Source of the DNA: Tannerella sp.
GTDB taxonomy: Bacteria; Bacteroidota; Bacteroidia; Bacteroidales; Tannerellaceae
DNA length: 7,857 bases
Direction: 5' to 3'
Assembly (NCBI GenBank): GCA_031282485.1
Contig: JAITDQ010000108.1
Coordinates: 1-7,857, forward strand
Below the pieces are notes generated by a model. That model was not told where the DNA came from and did not search any database. It saw only the letters and a program-made list of their open reading frames with translations. Positions 6,707 through 7,857 of the stretch are shown piece after piece. Position 1 is the first letter of the stretch. Each line of letters begins with the position of its first letter. The translations under genes and the position numbers were made by a program.

Positions 6707-7126
6707 CCAATTGCGATATTTCTGAAATCTTACACGTTTCACAACGAGCATATTTCCACGGGTGTATATAAATTTAATTTGATTAGTTTCTAAAACTATA
6801 TCTCATATCTTGCTTATAAAAATTATTATCTTATTTCTGCTTATATTACAACAAATTTCAATAAATTATTCTCGTTTATTGTAAACTCATTAGAATCCGA
6901 AACAAATGAAAGCGTTTGAAAAATGCACCTGCTTATTATTCGTTGATTAATTTATTATCTCTACCATAAAATAGACTCATATTATAACCGCATATAAGCA
7001 AACATCAAATACACCAGCAAAGCATCTTCTCTTTTGCTCCATTATCACAACATTACTTAACTCATTTACAAGTGCAAATATCGGCATTATTTTTAATATA
7101 TACAACAATTAGTTAGTTAAATATTA

Positions 7127-7857
7127 TTAAAAGCCCACTTTTTTATCTATTATAAACTCCGGACGGTCTTTGATTTCATCAAAAAGAACGCCTATGTACT
7201 GACCCAGAACGCCTATTGTAAGTAGCTGTATACCACCGAAAAAGACAACAACCGTCATGATTGAAGTCCAGCCTGTTTCCGCATGACTGAATCCGTAAAT
7301 TTTACCCAGCGTAAACCATATAGCGAGTATTATTCCGACAATGACTGCCAAAAAGCCCAGCCCGACAGCGATTGATAAAGGCTTTTTTGAAAAATACAGC
7401 AACGCTGTCGAAGCAAATTTTACCATTTTCATCAACGGATATTTCGTTTCGCCTGCAAACCGCGCTTTTCTTTCGTAGTAAAACGGTACCTGTTTAAAAC
7501 CCATCCAGCTGATTAATCCGCGTATATATTTACCGTGTTCGCGCAATTTACAGAACTGATCCATTATCTTGCGGTCGATAAGCCTGAAATCTCCCGTATC
7601 CAAAGGGAATTTTACTTCACTCACATTATTTATGAAACGATAAAAGGATTTTGCGGACAGCCGTTTGAAAAAACTTTCCTTATCCCTCGACGTGCGGACA
7701 CAATAAACGACATTGGCCTGTTCCCGTTCGCGGAAATTAAGAATATCGGGAATCAATTCGGGAGGGTCCTGCAAGTCCGCATCCATAATTATCGCCCAAT
7801 CCGCATCGCAATGGTATATGCCTGCCGAAACAGCCGGCTGATGACCGAAATTCCGCG
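7127..7857 (-). CDS. family 2 glycosyltransferase, GtrB/DPM1-like membrane protein (5' end outside window)
   Basis: The reading frame is open to the window edge; upstream of an internal ATG (7786) it continues as RNFGHQPAVSAG, the usual GT2 context, so the N-terminal part is missing and 7786 is not the start. Seen in the visible 243 or so residues: DADLQDPPE with the metal/nucleotide-binding D-x-D, the GDFRLIDRKIMD acceptor-side block, RGLISWMGFK and the KARFAGETKYPL loop typical of the family. Two membrane helices follow (PLSIAVGLGF... and TVVVFFGGIQ...), then a short cytoplasmic tail ending KDRPEFIIDKKVGF. Relatives move glucose, mannose or an aminosugar from a nucleotide donor to polyprenyl phosphate at the inner membrane for O-antigen, lipid A or glycan modification. 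Donor sugar and pathway cannot be read here. Its transcript probably ends at the terminator near 6671. Confidence 0.92.
   Translation of the reverse strand, partial: RNFGHQPAVSAGIYHCDADWAIIMDADLQDPPELIPDILNFREREQANVVYCVRTSRDKESFFKRLSAKSFYRFINNVSEVKFPLDTGDFRLIDRKIMDQFCKLREHGKYIRGLISWMGFKQVPFYYERKARFAGETKYPLMKMVKFASTALLYFSKKPLSIAVGLGFLAVIVGIILAIWFTLGKIYGFSHAETGWTSIMTVVVFFGGIQLLTIGVLGQYIGVLFDEIKDRPEFIIDKKVGF

Larger units (their letters stand above)
6543..7126. other. long AT-rich intergenic region without a supported gene
   Basis: These 584 bases are visibly richer in A/T than the flanking genes and have frequent stops in all frames. The left third holds the palindrome at 6551-6575 and the terminator at 6671-6706. 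From 6707 to 7126 I find no ORF with recognisable similarity (longest noticed is 36 codons), no tRNA-like cloverleaf, no CRISPR-like repeat and no clean TAnnTTTG promoter on either strand. If the glycosyltransferase transcript runs to the terminator, this stretch is an unusually long 3' untranslated region. Confidence 0.6.

Noticed and set aside
6906..6950. Plus-strand 14-codon ORF (MKAFEKCTCLLFVD)
   Set aside because: Too short, no promoter on that strand, and nothing suggests a leader peptide or attenuator.
6977..7087. Minus-strand 36-codon ORF beginning 40 bases after the glycosyltransferase stop
   Set aside because: No recognisable similarity, no ribosome-binding feature and of a length expected by chance; not supported as a gene.

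Overview
The window looks like chromosomal DNA from a member of the Bacteroidales (Bacteroides/Parabacteroides-type). The protein sequences are of the Bacteroidetes type, start codons are preceded by A/T-rich stretches instead of Shine-Dalgarno sequences, and two good matches to the Bacteroidetes -7 promoter element TAnnTTTG lie at the expected places. Every convincing gene is on the minus strand, so the map is read from right to left.

From the right edge: (1) 7857-7127, the 3' part of a family 2 glycosyltransferase with two C-terminal membrane segments (GtrB/DPM1-like, polyprenyl-phosphate sugar synthase type); its 5' end is outside the window. (2) 7126-6543, 584 bases of AT-rich DNA with no convincing gene; it ends in a strong minus-strand intrinsic terminator (6706-6671) about 420 bases beyond the glycosyltransferase stop. 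(3) 6542-5508, an exported (Tat-type leader) Gfo/Idh/MocA oxidoreductase. (4) 5450-5049, a NikR-like ribbon-helix-helix regulator in which the three histidines expected to bind nickel are replaced. (5) 5048-4723, 326 bases holding a stem-loop structure and a very good Bacteroidetes promoter. (6) 4722-27, a three-gene glycogen/alpha-glucan operon: GH133-type glycogen debranching enzyme, a GT4 glycogen synthase-like glycosyltransferase starting at the base after the debranching-enzyme stop codon, and, 121 bases further on, a GH57 alpha-amylase-like protein.

The operon combines chain synthesis (GT4), removal of alpha-1,6 branch stubs (debranching enzyme) and an alpha-glucan hydrolase or transferase (GH57). 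This gene trio is familiar from Bacteroidetes and probably handles the intracellular storage polysaccharide. No ADP-glucose pyrophosphorylase, branching enzyme or phosphorylase gene is visible here. The other three genes have no obvious link to glycogen.

Nothing in the window amounts to a clearly new system. The items most worth checking are the NikR-like protein without its histidine ligands, the TWMN in place of TWMD at the putative general-acid site of the debranching enzyme, the S-E-D version of the GH57 region-4 motif, the long transcribed but apparently non-coding stretch before the 6671-6706 terminator, a four-copy heptamer repeat against the GH57 start codon, and the nested stem-loop downstream of nikR.
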